DNA of 64,000 nucleotides from Cronobacter malonaticus LMG 23826 (GCF_001277215.2 NZ_CP013940.1:3534001-3598000), one strand, 5' to 3'. Numbered from the stretch's first letter, positions 55,447-64,000 are shown. The notes: generated by a model not told the origin, from the sequence alone. Program-made: numbers and translations.

Positions 55447-56149
55447 TGTCGTTACTCCTGTCTGTCGGTTTAGGGAGAACCTGATTGGTGTATTCCTCAA
55501 TCAGGCGCATCACACTTTCAGGCGGCTCCAGTACGGTGAACTGCATTTCGATATCCACGTGATCGCTGTCGCGCCCGTTTTTATCGCGGCTTTGCGGCGA
55601 CATGCTGACGTGAAAGCGCCCCACCGCATCGTCCGAGACGCCCGCCGCCGCGCTTTGCTGTTCAACCGCATCCGTGCGCACCGTCAGGAACACTTTCATT
55701 TTTTCGAGCATCAGCCCGCGCGGCGTGGAGAGCGCCACCAGCGGCAGTTTGAAGTGGTGGTTATCATCGAGCTGCATTTCGATGACTTTCGGCACCAGCC
55801 GCCCGTCGTCGCTGTGCTCGAAGAACGGATCCAGCGCCTGCATATACTGATGCGCGATAAGCTGGTTTGCGGAGGTCGCCGCGTGCTGCATCCCGCGCGT
55901 GATATCCGCAAGCGTGATGGGCATACCGCGCGGTGACGGCCCTGATGGCGGCGGCGTGCCGCCTCCCGGTGGCGGACCGGGCGGAACATGGTCCGGCGGC
56001 GTGATCTCTGGCGCGACGGCGCTATCCTGAGCAGTCGCATCCGGCGGGTCCACCGCTGCGGTGCCCTGCGTGCTTGCCGCGTTTAACGGCGTTTGGCTGC
56101 GTCCCGCCCCCGCTTCCCGGTTGCCGCGTATCCAGTCTTTCAGTGACAT
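55439..56149 (-). CDS. DUF2589-related protein with proline-rich linker
   Basis: This 236-residue protein has a low-complexity N-terminus, a proline/glycine-rich linker (about 48-80, PPGPPPGGGTPPPSGPSPRG), and a domain from about 75 on (ITLADITRGMQHAATSANQL, FKLPLVALSTPRGL, ESVMRLIEEYTNQVL). The domain parallels the next DUF2589 protein: helical start, PLL/PLVAL segment and a final helix. The function is unknown. The stop overlaps the lysozyme start, indicating one transcription unit. Confidence 0.7.
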   Translation of the reverse strand: MSLKDWIRGNREAGAGRSQTPLNAASTQGTAAVDPPDATAQDSAVAPEITPPDHVPPGPPPGGGTPPPSGPSPRGMPITLADITRGMQHAATSANQLIAHQYMQALDPFFEHSDDGRLVPKVIEMQLDDNHHFKLPLVALSTPRGLMLEKMKVFLTVRTDAVEQQSAAAGVSDDAVGRFHVSMSPQSRDKNGRDSDHVDIEMQFTVLEPPESVMRLIEEYTNQVLPKPTDRSNDNG

Positions 56150-56198
56150 AGTGCGCTCCGTGAGAAATGAGGCTGCAACGCAGCCTCAGGGTTGAATG

Positions 56199-56861
56199 TC
56201 AGCGAGGGTTAGCTGCGCCCGTACCGCCAGCGTTGGCGTTAGCAGGAGCTGCCGGCGTGACGGGGTAGGCGTCGAGCGTTTTGTCATCCAGCTTTTTGGC
56301 TTCGGACGGCAAAATAGCCGGGCGCGTGGCCGCATCGGTCAGGAAGTCGATCACGCGCATCAGCGCCTCCGGCGGCGGCTGGCGTTTCACCTGGGTGTGG
56401 ATGCTGTATTTCGCGCGGGTATCCGTGGAGCGGGTTTGCTGCGCTTTATGCGAGACGCGCCCGCTGATTTTCACGCTGAACGGGCCCCAGCCCACAGACG
56501 CCTCCAGCGACGCTTCCGCCTCGGTTTCGCTGTTGCTGGATTCGCTCTGGGAGACTTCCAGCTCGAAGTCGATGGTCCCTTCTTCGATGCTGATGTTCGG
56601 GTGAGAAATCGCCGCCAGCAGCGGGATGCGCATGGTCTTTTTCACCACACCCTGAATCACGCCTTTTTCATCGACCACGGTTTCGTCGTAGTCGAACTGC
56701 ACCGCCTCCGCCTTACCGTCTTTGATACAGACGGAAAGCAGGAAGTCGGCATACGCTTTGCTGGCCTGCACCTGCGCTTTGATCATGGCCTGCAGCGGCC
56801 CGCCAATCATGTGCTCCAGCGGCAGCGCATTAATGACCGATCCGATAAATTGAGAATCCAT
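56199..56861 (-). CDS. DUF2589 family protein
   Basis: This 220-residue protein has the DUF2589 pattern: an N-terminal helix (LEHMIGGPLQAMIKAQVQASKAYADFL in part), KTMRIPLLAAISHPNISIEEGTIDFELEVSQ in pieces, and EALMRVIDFLTDAA near the end. DUF2589 proteins often come in pairs, and the function is unknown. It is first gene of the minus-strand cluster that runs to the secreted RNase A-like gene. Its promoter region is shared with the divergent ahr gene. Confidence 0.85.
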   Translation of the reverse strand: MDSQFIGSVINALPLEHMIGGPLQAMIKAQVQASKAYADFLLSVCIKDGKAEAVQFDYDETVVDEKGVIQGVVKKTMRIPLLAAISHPNISIEEGTIDFELEVSQSESSNSETEAEASLEASVGWGPFSVKISGRVSHKAQQTRSTDTRAKYSIHTQVKRQPPPEALMRVIDFLTDAATRPAILPSEAKKLDDKTLDAYPVTPAAPANANAGGTGAANPR

Positions 56862-57112
56862 AATGCTTACTCCTGTGAGTGTGTAAGTACGTCGCGATGC
56901 GAATTCGCAGGAGCCACATTACCGGGCGGGAAACCGGCGACATATTCGCCGGATGGCGGGCGCTGAAGCAGGAAAACGGCCCATGCCATTGGGAATAGTG
57001 TCGGTTAATCGTTCGAATGTTAACGATATGAGCGGTCAAAACCGCGCGGGGCTGCGTCGGGGCAGTGGAATGACTACACTCCTTGCTAGTGTCCACAACA
57101 AAGGAAACCGCG

Positions 57113-58132
57113 ATGACTATCATCAAAAGTTACGCCGCGCACGAAGCTGGCGCAGAGCTTGAGCTCTATGAGTACGACGCAGGCGAACTGAAGCCTGAGG
57201 ATGTGGAGGTTGAGGTTGAGTACTGCGGCATCTGCCACTCCGATCTCTCGATGATCGATAACGAATGGGGCATTTCGGCGTATCCGCTGATTGCGGGCCA
57301 CGAGGTGATTGGCCGCGTCAGTTCGCTGGGTAGCAGCGCACAGAACAAGGGCCTGAAAGTGGGTCAGCGCGTCGGTATCGGCTGGACGGCGTCAAGCTGC
57401 GAGCACTGCGACGCCTGTATCAGCGGCAACCAGGTGAACTGTCAGCACGGCAGCGTGCCGACCATTCTGAACCGCGGTGGCTTCGCCGATAAAATTCGCG
57501 CGAACTGGCAGTGGGTGATCCCGATGCCGGAAGGCATCGACGCCGCATCCGCCGGTCCGCTGCTGTGCGGCGGCATTACGGTGTTTAAACCGCTGCTGAT
57601 GCATCACATTACCGCCACCAGCCGCGTCGGCGTGATCGGCATCGGCGGTCTCGGCCATATCGCCATCAAGCTGCTGCGCGCGATGGGCTGCGAAGTGACG
57701 GCGTTTAGCTCGAACCCGTCGAAAGAGCAAGAGATCCTGGCGATGGGCGCGGATAAAGTGGTGAACAGCCGCGATCCGCAAGCGCTTGAGGCGCTGGCCG
57801 GTCAGTTCGATCTGATTATCAACACGGTGAATGTGTCGCTCGACTGGATGCCGTACTTCCAGGCGCTGGCCTGGGGCGGGAATTTCCACACCGTCGGCGC
57901 GGTGATGAAGCCGTTCGAAGTGCCTGCGTTCTCGCTCATTATGGGCGATCGCAGCGTCACCGGCTCCGCGACCGGCTCGCCGCACGAGCTGCGCTCGCTG
58001 ATGAAGCTGGCGGCGCGCGCCAAAGTGACCCCGCAAACCGAAGAGTTCCCGATGTCGCGTATTAACGAGGCGCTGCAACACGTGCGCGACGGCAAAGCGC
58101 GCTACCGCGTGGTGCTGAAAGCGGATTTCTGA
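57113..58132 (+). CDS. ahr: Ahr (YjgB), NADPH-dependent aldehyde reductase
   Basis: This 339-residue zinc alcohol dehydrogenase is almost colinear with E. coli Ahr/YjgB (339 aa). It has catalytic zinc ligands in YCGICHSD and AGHEVIGR, structural zinc cysteines in [16 protein letters not shown], and the cofactor motif [13 protein letters not shown]. It reduces aldehydes, including long-chain ones, with NADPH. In E. coli it lies beside leuX; here the accessory genes of 50-57 kb separate them. The ATG at 57113 follows AAAGGAAA. A terminator follows. Confidence 0.95.
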   Translation: MTIIKSYAAHEAGAELELYEYDAGELKPEDVEVEVEYCGICHSDLSMIDNEWGISAYPLIAGHEVIGRVSSLGSSAQNKGLKVGQRVGIGWTASSCEHCDACISGNQVNCQHGSVPTILNRGGFADKIRANWQWVIPMPEGIDAASAGPLLCGGITVFKPLLMHHITATSRVGVIGIGGLGHIAIKLLRAMGCEVTAFSSNPSKEQEILAMGADKVVNSRDPQALEALAGQFDLIINTVNVSLDWMPYFQALAWGGNFHTVGAVMKPFEVPAFSLIMGDRSVTGSATGSPHELRSLMKLAARAKVTPQTEEFPMSRINEALQHVRDGKARYRVVLKADF

Positions 58133-58151
58133 TTGGTAAGCGTAAAAAGCA

Positions 58152-58175
58152 AAGGCGCCGCAGGGCGCCTTTTTT
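58152..58175 (+). terminator. Terminator after ahr
   Basis: AAGGCGCC (58152-58159) pairs with GGCGCCTT (58164-58171), followed by T residues. Confidence 0.9.
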
Positions 58176-58236
58176 AACCGTTGCAGAAGTAGGTTCGCGA
58201 GAGGTTTTAAAGGGCGGGTGTAGCGGTGGATTTCAT

Positions 58237-58363
58237 GGTGGGTGCGCTTCGCTTACCCACCCTACAAAACCCTGCGCTCACCATAGGGCGGGTAAGCCAC
58301 TCGCACCCGCCGTCACAACCTATGAACGTTCTCCGTAGGGCGGGTAAGCGCAGCGCACCCGCC
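58237..58363. repeat. Three copies of a palindromic intergenic repeat
   Basis: Units at 58237-58261, 58287-58311 and 58339-58363 are each about 25 bases with 7-bp arms (GGTGGGT/ACCCACC or GGCGGGT/ACCCGCC) and a core like AAGCGCAGCGC. Two more copies lie on the far side of the adjoining gene (60204-60278). They resemble enterobacterial intergenic palindromes. Confidence 0.85.
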
Positions 58364-58388
58364 ATTACTGCCGCCGCCAGCAACGCGC

Positions 58389-60053
58389 TTACTGCCTCAA
58401 CGCCACTACTTTCTGAATCACCTCATGCACCGGCACCACGCCATAGAGCATCTCGTCCTGCGATATCCAGACCGGGGCCACCAGCAGCAGCGCGGTGGCG
58501 ATAACCATCGAAAGCACCGCGCCGAGCAGCCAGCGGCTACGCAACCGCCCTTGCTGCTTGCCCCACGCGGTGAGCGGCTTGCCGAACTGCCGGTTCAGCC
58601 AGTGGCTTCGCCACAGGTACCCCACCAGCGTGCCGACCAGCGCGATGCATAGCATCGGTATGCCATGCACCATCGCGATACCTCGTAGCCCGGCTTCCAC
58701 GTTCCACACGCCATTGATATGGCCAGGGACGGTCAGGTAAATGCGCCCGGTATCGAAGTTCATCATTCCCTGCCGCTGCCAGGTCGTTACTACTGGCAGT
58801 AGCAGATACATCATCAGCGCGGTAAATACACTCCACTTCGCCAGCGACCAGCGCTGCACCGCGCTGACAAGACCGCCGAGGCTTTCGATTGCCTCATTAA
58901 GATACGGCGTGGCGAAGGCGCGGTTGAGCGCTTCCCGCAGCGCATCGCCCCGCTTGCCGCGGCTATGTTCGATAAGCATCGCCTGGTGCGCTTCCGATTC
59001 CATAAACGTCTGCACCGTTCTACGGCTGGCGGCCCCTACCCGCGGGTTGCGGCGTTTGCCCGGCGTCGCCTGGCGCACCAGCATATCGAGATCGTTTTTC
59101 AGCAGCGCCTGCAATACGTGCCCGGCGTCGAGAATATGCGGCGTCACGCCGTAGAGGATCCAGCGGATGGGCTCCTCGCCCGCTTCCGGCAGCGGGCTCT
59201 CCATTCGGCCAAAGGGCACGTTCGCGTCATAGAGAACATGTACATCGCGGCGCGCGTAATCGACATCGTTGTACGTTAACGCAACGGGCCCGTAACTGCC
59301 GAGCGACGGTACGCCCGCCTTGTATAACCCCTCGCGGATATACTCCGGCACGTCCGCCTGCGGGTAGACGAGCTGGTAGTCCGGCGTGGCAGTCGCTTTC
59401 AGCGAGGTGATGTGTGAAATAATCCCTGTGCCGCTACACGGCGAGCACTGTTTGTTGCCGGAGCCGCCGCAGCCGTTACAGGTCACCCTGCCGCCGTAAC
59501 AGCTGCTGCAGCTCTCGTAATAGCTTTCGGTACGGTTTTGTTTGCTGTAGTGATCGTAATAGCTGCGATGGCGCAGTACCTGACCGCTGCCGCCGCAGCT
59601 GCAGCAGGAGGTTTTCCCGGAGCCGTGGCACTGGCCGCAGTTGACCGAGCCGCTGCCGTGGCAGTTATTGCAGTTTTCCGTGAGGCAGACCTGCATTGGG
59701 TGAAGATAGACCACCTCTTCGCTCTTCCAGTCGCCGTAAGGTCGCGAGAGCAGCGACGCCCGCGCGTCATCCAGCGTTTTGTCGCGAGCGAGGATGGCGC
59801 TGGTCTGCGCCTGTAAGGCGCGCTCGTACTCCGCGCGCGAGTGGCAGACATCGGTATTAAGGCCCGCGGAGACCCGCCCCGCCTGGGTTGCCGTGTCGGT
59901 GCGGACGTTAAAAATCAGCCGAAGGCTTATCTGGTAGTAGAAATCGATATAGTCGACAGGCACGACGCTAAGCTCGCCCGGCTCAAGGCGCGTGGAGTCG
60001 CGGACGAAGTTCTGGATGGTGGTATCGCAGGCGGCAAGCCAGGCGTCTTTCAT
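58389..60053 (-). CDS. Membrane protein with a DnaJ-like CxxCxGxG zinc-finger array
   Basis: This 554-residue protein has an N-terminal region of 120 residues, then a cysteine-rich array. Full CxxCxGxG repeats start at residues 128, 139, 150, 192 and 203, with an incomplete one at 182 (CSSCYGGR). A middle domain follows (about 220-400), then three to four membrane segments (about 412-435, 467-488, 508-530). There is no J-domain, so it is not DnaJ. It may be a membrane-bound zinc-binding chaperone-like or scaffold protein. Identical-type repeats flank the gene on both sides, suggesting a movable block. Confidence 0.8.
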   Translation of the reverse strand: MKDAWLAACDTTIQNFVRDSTRLEPGELSVVPVDYIDFYYQISLRLIFNVRTDTATQAGRVSAGLNTDVCHSRAEYERALQAQTSAILARDKTLDDARASLLSRPYGDWKSEEVVYLHPMQVCLTENCNNCHGSGSVNCGQCHGSGKTSCCSCGGSGQVLRHRSYYDHYSKQNRTESYYESCSSCYGGRVTCNGCGGSGNKQCSPCSGTGIISHITSLKATATPDYQLVYPQADVPEYIREGLYKAGVPSLGSYGPVALTYNDVDYARRDVHVLYDANVPFGRMESPLPEAGEEPIRWILYGVTPHILDAGHVLQALLKNDLDMLVRQATPGKRRNPRVGAASRRTVQTFMESEAHQAMLIEHSRGKRGDALREALNRAFATPYLNEAIESLGGLVSAVQRWSLAKWSVFTALMMYLLLPVVTTWQRQGMMNFDTGRIYLTVPGHINGVWNVEAGLRGIAMVHGIPMLCIALVGTLVGYLWRSHWLNRQFGKPLTAWGKQQGRLRSRWLLGAVLSMVIATALLLVAPVWISQDEMLYGVVPVHEVIQKVVALRQ

Positions 60054-60203
60054 GATATCTCCTCAGGCGAAATGACCCGTCAAAATGCAGGCCGCCGTCA
60101 GAGTGGGCCGCTCATCGCTTTTTAAGGGGGAAGAGGCGGAATGGTAGCATAGCGAGGCGCAAGGCTATGCTCCTGATTCTGGTGGGGAAGTGGGTATTGA
60201 TAT

Positions 60204-60278
60204 GGTGGGTGCGCGAAGCTTACCCACCCTACAAAACCCTGGGCTCACCGTAGGGCGGGTAAGCGAAGCGCACCCGCC
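60204..60278. repeat. Two copies of the palindromic intergenic repeat
   Basis: Units at 60204-60228 (GGTGGGT...ACCCACC) and 60254-60278 (GGCGGGT...ACCCGCC), separated by a linker (CCTACAAAACCCTG, shared with the left cluster). Same element as at 58237-58363. Confidence 0.85.
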
Positions 60279-60313
60279 TTAACGCCACGCTCTACACCCG
60301 CCTTACCCAAAAC

Positions 60314-61957
60314 TCACTCGCCCTGGGTTATCGCCTTAAACACGCCTGCGACCGCCACGGCGCCCGGATCTTCCACCCCTTCGAGGTTATCGCTCCCTAC
60401 ATAGGACGAGCGTCCGGCCCTGGCTTTACCCATCTGCGCGGTGGCTTTTGCACCCTGCTCCGCGGCCTGCGCGGCGGCGCTAAGCCCTTTGTCTCTTAAC
60501 GCTTCCAGCGCCGGTTGCAGGGCGTCGATCAGCGTCCGGTCGCCAGGGGCCGCGCCGCCGTAATGCTTCATCTGCGCAAGGCCCGCCAGCAGCGCGTCGG
60601 GCAGCGCAGCGCCCTCGGCCACCTTCTGCCCGGCGGCGGTAAAGAAAATCGACATCAGCACGCCGCTGGAGCCACCCATCACCGTTGCAAGGCGCTCGCC
60701 GATAAGCTGTAACAGCGCGGCGGCGTCGTTCAGCGGCAACTGGTTGTTCGCCAGCTTCTTCGCGATATCCCGCGCGCCTTCGGCAAAGGTGGAGCCGGTA
60801 TCGCCGTCGCCCACTTTCGCATCAAGCGCGTTGAGGTGCGCTTCCTGCGCGATAAGCGAGGCCGTGGCGCGATCCAGGAGCGTGCGCACGCGCGGGTTAT
60901 CGGAAGGCGCGGCCTCAACGCTGTCCCGCACCAGCGGGAGCGACTGCGCGTGCGGCTCGCCAAACGCCACCGGCGACAGCCAGCCCACCGTCTCCACCGG
61001 CGCGTTCAGCGCCTCCGTAAAGATGTCATTGAGTGGCAACAGAGAGAGCGAAAAACCTTTCATATCAAGCGCGCTTACGAGCGGCGCGGGGCCGATAAGC
61101 CAGTCGATGCGGTCTTTCAGGGCCGAGCGCGACAGCTCGCGCGTCAGTAGCGCCATCTCCAGCGCGGACGTGCCGCCGAGGTTATTGATAAGCACCGCGA
61201 GCCGCGCGTCGGCGGGCACCTGCGGCGTCAGGCGTTCCACCAGCGTCGCCACAATTTCCCGGCTGTTCTGGGTGCTGATGGTGCTGGCGCCGGGCTCGCC
61301 GTGAATGCCGAGCCCCAGCTCCGCCTCGCCCTGCTTAATGCGCCCGTCTTCGGTGCTGCCCGGCAGGCTACAGGTCTGTAGCGCCACGCCGAGGCTTTTC
61401 ACCGCGTCGCTCGCCTGCTGAGCCAGCGCGCGCACGTCGCTTAACGATTTGCCCTGTTCGGCGGCGAAACCGGCGATTTTATGCACCAGCGCCGTGCCGG
61501 CGATGCCGCGCGGGTGTTTGTTATCCGGCAGCGCCACGTCGTCGGAGACGATAACCATCTCCACTTTCAGCCCGTGGCGTTTGGCTTTCTCCGCCGCGAG
61601 GCCGAAGTTCAGCCGGTCACCAGTGTAGTTTTTCACGATGAGCAGGCAGCCGCGGTCGCCCGTCACCGCCACAATGGCGTTCAGCACGGCGTCCACGCTC
61701 GGCGAGGCGAAGAGATCGCCGCAGACGGCGGCAGTGAGCATTCCCTTACCCACAAAGCCTGCGTGCGCGGGCTCGTGGCCGGAGCCGCCGCCGGAGATCA
61801 CCGCAACTTTGCTTTTATCCCAGTCGCGGGGAGCCACGATGCGAATCGCCGGGTCGATATCAAGGCGGGTGAGGTTCTGGTGGCGGGCAGTGAGAAGAAG
61901 CCCATCAACGGCGTCGTTGATAAGGCGTTTACGGTCGTCAAAAAAGAATCTGGACAT
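60314..61957 (-). CDS. Dihydroxyacetone kinase, fused DhaK-DhaL (ATP-dependent)
   Basis: This 547-residue kinase has an N-terminal DhaK domain with the substrate-binding histidine H219 (LGIHGEPG) and SGGGSGHEPAHAG. The C-terminal DhaL domain starts at about residue 345, with the metal-binding VGDGDTGSTF and GGSSGVLMS. The fusion is the ATP-using form, unlike the PTS-driven DhaKLM of E. coli. It phosphorylates dihydroxyacetone, the product of GldA. The ATG at 61957 follows AGGAAACC. Not linked to a dhaM gene here. Confidence 0.93.
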   Translation of the reverse strand: MSRFFFDDRKRLINDAVDGLLLTARHQNLTRLDIDPAIRIVAPRDWDKSKVAVISGGGSGHEPAHAGFVGKGMLTAAVCGDLFASPSVDAVLNAIVAVTGDRGCLLIVKNYTGDRLNFGLAAEKAKRHGLKVEMVIVSDDVALPDNKHPRGIAGTALVHKIAGFAAEQGKSLSDVRALAQQASDAVKSLGVALQTCSLPGSTEDGRIKQGEAELGLGIHGEPGASTISTQNSREIVATLVERLTPQVPADARLAVLINNLGGTSALEMALLTRELSRSALKDRIDWLIGPAPLVSALDMKGFSLSLLPLNDIFTEALNAPVETVGWLSPVAFGEPHAQSLPLVRDSVEAAPSDNPRVRTLLDRATASLIAQEAHLNALDAKVGDGDTGSTFAEGARDIAKKLANNQLPLNDAAALLQLIGERLATVMGGSSGVLMSIFFTAAGQKVAEGAALPDALLAGLAQMKHYGGAAPGDRTLIDALQPALEALRDKGLSAAAQAAEQGAKATAQMGKARAGRSSYVGSDNLEGVEDPGAVAVAGVFKAITQGE

Positions 61958-62017
61958 GGTTTCCTGCGAATCAGTGAACGGTATGAAAAGCATAGCCGTT
62001 TCGCAGGCAAGCGGCGG

Positions 62018-62485
62018 TCAGAGCCCGTATTCGCCGTAACCGCGCCGCTTTTGCAGGCGATCCAGCCATCGGCCAGCATAGTGAACGCCCACTAACACGG
62101 CAGCCAGAAAGGCGGTGTGCAGCCAGAAGGCGACGCGTCCGTCGAAAATAAAAAAGCTCAGGATGAAATACGGCAGCGTGGCGCTGGCTATTGCAAAAAG
62201 CAGATGTTCGCCAAGCGAGAACAGGCGCAGCACCTCGTCCGCCTCTTTCTCCTGTGGGGAACCGGCGATCACCACGCCTACCGCCAGGCTGCGGCGGTCC
62301 ACATGCCGCGCGAGCAGTGCGAAAAGCAGAGCCAGCACAGAGAACACGGCCCCCTCAAAGACCAGCCACGGCAGCGGATCGCGAAAATAAAAGTAAGCGC
62401 CCACTATCAGAATCAGGATGAGTGCCTCAGGCACAAAGGCAAGATGGGCGAAAAACAGGAGTAACAGCGAGGCGAGTCTTTTCAT
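62018..62485 (-). CDS. Small membrane protein, unknown
   Basis: This 155-residue protein has four to five hydrophobic segments (about 3-18, 20-38, 45-62, 98-116, 122-140). No family is recognised. It lies between the dihydroxyacetone kinase gene and lptG. The ATG at 62485 has only a weak ribosome site; an upstream TTG (62497) is possible. Its position in the lpt-dha direction suggests co-transcription, with no functional link evident. Confidence 0.7.
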   Translation of the reverse strand: MKRLASLLLLFFAHLAFVPEALILILIVGAYFYFRDPLPWLVFEGAVFSVLALLFALLARHVDRRSLAVGVVIAGSPQEKEADEVLRLFSLGEHLLFAIASATLPYFILSFFIFDGRVAFWLHTAFLAAVLVGVHYAGRWLDRLQKRRGYGEYGL

Positions 62486-62514
62486 GGCTTCACGCAAACG
62501 AGAAAAGAGAGAAA

Positions 62515-62541
62515 GCGCACTCCCTCAAGTGAGGAAGTGCG
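62515..62541 (-). terminator. Hairpin after lptG
   Basis: GCGCACT (62515-62521) pairs with AGTGCGC around an inner CCTCA/TGAGG stem, just beyond the lptG stop. The minus-strand sequence after it is T/C-rich. Moderate terminator candidate. Confidence 0.55.
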
Positions 62542-62548
62542 CAAGGCA

Positions 62549-63631
62549 TCAGGCGCGTTTCATCAGCAGCCAGAGGCTTATCAGGAAGAAGCTGGCGCTC
62601 GGCAGCAGCGCGCCGATAATCGGCGGAATGCCGTACACCAGGCTCAGCGGCCCGAAGATTTGGTCCAGCACGTAGAAAATAAAGCCGAAGCTGATACCCG
62701 TCACGACGCGCACGCCCATCGGCACGCTGCGCAGCGGCCCGAAAATAAACGACAGCGCCATCAGCATCATCACCGCCACGGAGAGCGGCTGGAAGATTTT
62801 GCTCCACATGTTGAGCTGATAACGGCTGGCATCCTGGCCGCTCGCCTTCAGATATTTGACGTAATTACGCAGCCCGCTTATCGACAGCGCGTCTGGATCC
62901 AGCGCCACGACGCCGAGCTTGTCCGGCGTCAGGTTAGTTTTCCAGGTCCCGGTCAGCGTCTGAGAACCGGTGATCTGCTGCGGGTTTTTGAGGTTCGACT
63001 CATCCACCTGCGACAGGCGCCACAGCTTGTGTTCAGCGTCAAACTTCGCGCTGGCGGCGTAACGGACTGACTCCAGACGACGCTTGTCGTTAAAGGCGTA
63101 GATGCTGATTCCGCCCAGCTCGTTTTCGCCCTTCACGCGCTCGATATACACAAAGTTATCGCCGTCTTTTGCCCACATCCCCTGCTGGGTTGAGAGCAGC
63201 GAACCGCCATACATCTGCTGCGCGCGCAGGTTGCGGGCCATCTGCTCGCCCTGCGGTGCCACCCATTCGCCGATAGCCATCGTAAAGATAACCAGCGGAA
63301 TGGCGGTTTTCATCACGGAGGCGGCCACCTGCATCCGGGTAAAGCCGGAGGCCTGCATAACGACCAGCTCGCTGCGCTGCGCCAGCATCCCTAAGCCCAG
63401 GAGCGCGCCAAGCAGCGCGGCCATCGGGAAGAAGATCTGGATGTCTTTCGGCACGCTCAGCAGCGTGTACGTCCCCGCGCCAAGCGCGGTGTAGCTGCCT
63501 TCGCCAGTCTTTTTCAGCTGATCGACGAATTTGATAATGCCCGACAGCGACACCAGCATGAACAGCGTCATCATAATGGTGTTGAAAATTGTTCTGCCGA
63601 TGTACCGGTCGAGAACGCTAAATCCCAGCAT
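62549..63631 (-). CDS. lptG: LptG, LPS export ABC transporter permease
   Basis: This 360-residue protein begins MLGFSVLDRYIGRTIF and has three N-terminal and three C-terminal membrane segments around a periplasmic beta-jellyroll (about 130-265). This is the LptF/LptG layout of E. coli. With LptF and LptB2 it extracts lipopolysaccharide from the inner membrane. Length matches E. coli LptG (360). Its start overlaps the lptF end by 14 bases, so the two are coupled. Confidence 0.97.
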   Translation of the reverse strand: MLGFSVLDRYIGRTIFNTIMMTLFMLVSLSGIIKFVDQLKKTGEGSYTALGAGTYTLLSVPKDIQIFFPMAALLGALLGLGMLAQRSELVVMQASGFTRMQVAASVMKTAIPLVIFTMAIGEWVAPQGEQMARNLRAQQMYGGSLLSTQQGMWAKDGDNFVYIERVKGENELGGISIYAFNDKRRLESVRYAASAKFDAEHKLWRLSQVDESNLKNPQQITGSQTLTGTWKTNLTPDKLGVVALDPDALSISGLRNYVKYLKASGQDASRYQLNMWSKIFQPLSVAVMMLMALSFIFGPLRSVPMGVRVVTGISFGFIFYVLDQIFGPLSLVYGIPPIIGALLPSASFFLISLWLLMKRA

Positions 63632-64000
63632 CGATCACTCCCCGACGAGCAAAGCGGGTGCGGATGCGGCGCACCGGCACCGTGTCCCACAGGTTCAGCG
63701 CCACGGCCAGCGCCAGATAAAGCAGGTTAACGGCCCACATCCAGATCAGCGGATCAAGCTTGCCTTTTGCGCCGTTGGAGCGCAGCGAAGTCTGGAGCAG
63801 GAAGAAGATAAGATACAGCAGCATCGCGGGCAGCATCGAGAGCACGCGGCCCTGACGCGGGTTCACCACCGAGAGCGGCACGACCATCAGCGCCATCACA
63901 ATCACCGCGAACACCAGCGTCAGACGCCAGTGGAACTCGGCGCGCGCCGATTTGGAATCCGCCTGCCAGAGGGTTTTCATGTCCATCTGCTCGGCGTCGT
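63618..64000 (-). CDS. lptF: LptF, LPS export ABC transporter permease (C-terminal part)
   Basis: The frame stays open to the window edge, so the start lies beyond it. About 127 C-terminal residues are visible: WRLTLVFAVIVMALMVVPLSVVNPRQGRVL in pieces, SMLPAMLLYLIFFLLQTSLRS and WAVNLLYLALAVALNLWDTVP, the last three membrane segments of LptF. It forms the LptFG heterodimer with the overlapping downstream gene. Confidence 0.95.
   Translation of the reverse strand, partial: DAEQMDMKTLWQADSKSARAEFHWRLTLVFAVIVMALMVVPLSVVNPRQGRVLSMLPAMLLYLIFFLLQTSLRSNGAKGKLDPLIWMWAVNLLYLALAVALNLWDTVPVRRIRTRFARRGVIDAGI

Noticed and set aside
58237..60278. The GGCGGGT/ACCCGCC repeats as a CRISPR array
   Set aside because: Units are palindromic, unevenly spaced and split by a gene, and no spacer-like unique segments of constant length occur.

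Overview
The window looks like the chromosome of an enterobacterium of the Cronobacter type or a close relative. The evidence is high GC content, Escherichia-like gene blocks (yjjPB-dnaTC-opgB-tsr, ascGFB, symE-yjiS-yjiR-yjiN, leuX-ahr, lptFG) and a Dickeya-style galactan (gan) cluster. The genus is an inference; no rRNA or marker gene is present.

Layout. 1-11 kb: end of the threonine/serine-exporter-like pair yjjPB, the peroxide-sensing pair ohrR-ohr, primosome genes dnaTC, opgB, two diguanylate cyclases, and the chemoreceptor tsr with a clear flagellar sigma-28 promoter. 11-19 kb: an AT-rich orphan membrane protein, a subtilisin-type autotransporter, and cytosine salvage (codBA). 19-26 kb: beta-glucoside use (ascFB, divergent ascG), a small lipoprotein of a proposed T6SS-immunity family, and a MarR-HlyD-DUF2955 efflux operon. 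26-38 kb: a complete galactan system: repressor, porin, ABC importer, GH53 endogalactanase, GH42 beta-galactosidase, ATPase, and an isolated PTS EIIB domain. LacI-type operators are shared between its promoters. 38-44 kb: SOS-controlled symE, yjiS, yjiR, yjiN and gldA.

44-57 kb is accessory DNA around the leuX tRNA. On the left are a metallopeptidase/immunity-lipoprotein unit, a decayed second copy of it, a decapitated XRE regulator, a full EcoRII-type (CCWGG) restriction-modification system and an integrase remnant. The leuX gene has an acceptor stem one base short. On the right are an HNH nuclease overlapping a methyltransferase and, most striking, a seven-gene cluster: two DUF2589 proteins, a GH24 lysozyme, an exported barnase-like protein lacking the barnase catalytic residues, two small basic-tailed membrane proteins that could be holins, and a secreted protein matching the RNase A-like toxin fold of CdiA with its catalytic residues intact. 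A LuxR-type regulator faces it. I propose it as a toxin-release cassette using holin/endolysin-type export; this is inference.

57-64 kb: ahr, a membrane protein with a DnaJ-like zinc-finger array flanked on both sides by the same palindromic repeat, a DhaK-DhaL fusion kinase, a small membrane protein, lptG and the end of lptF.
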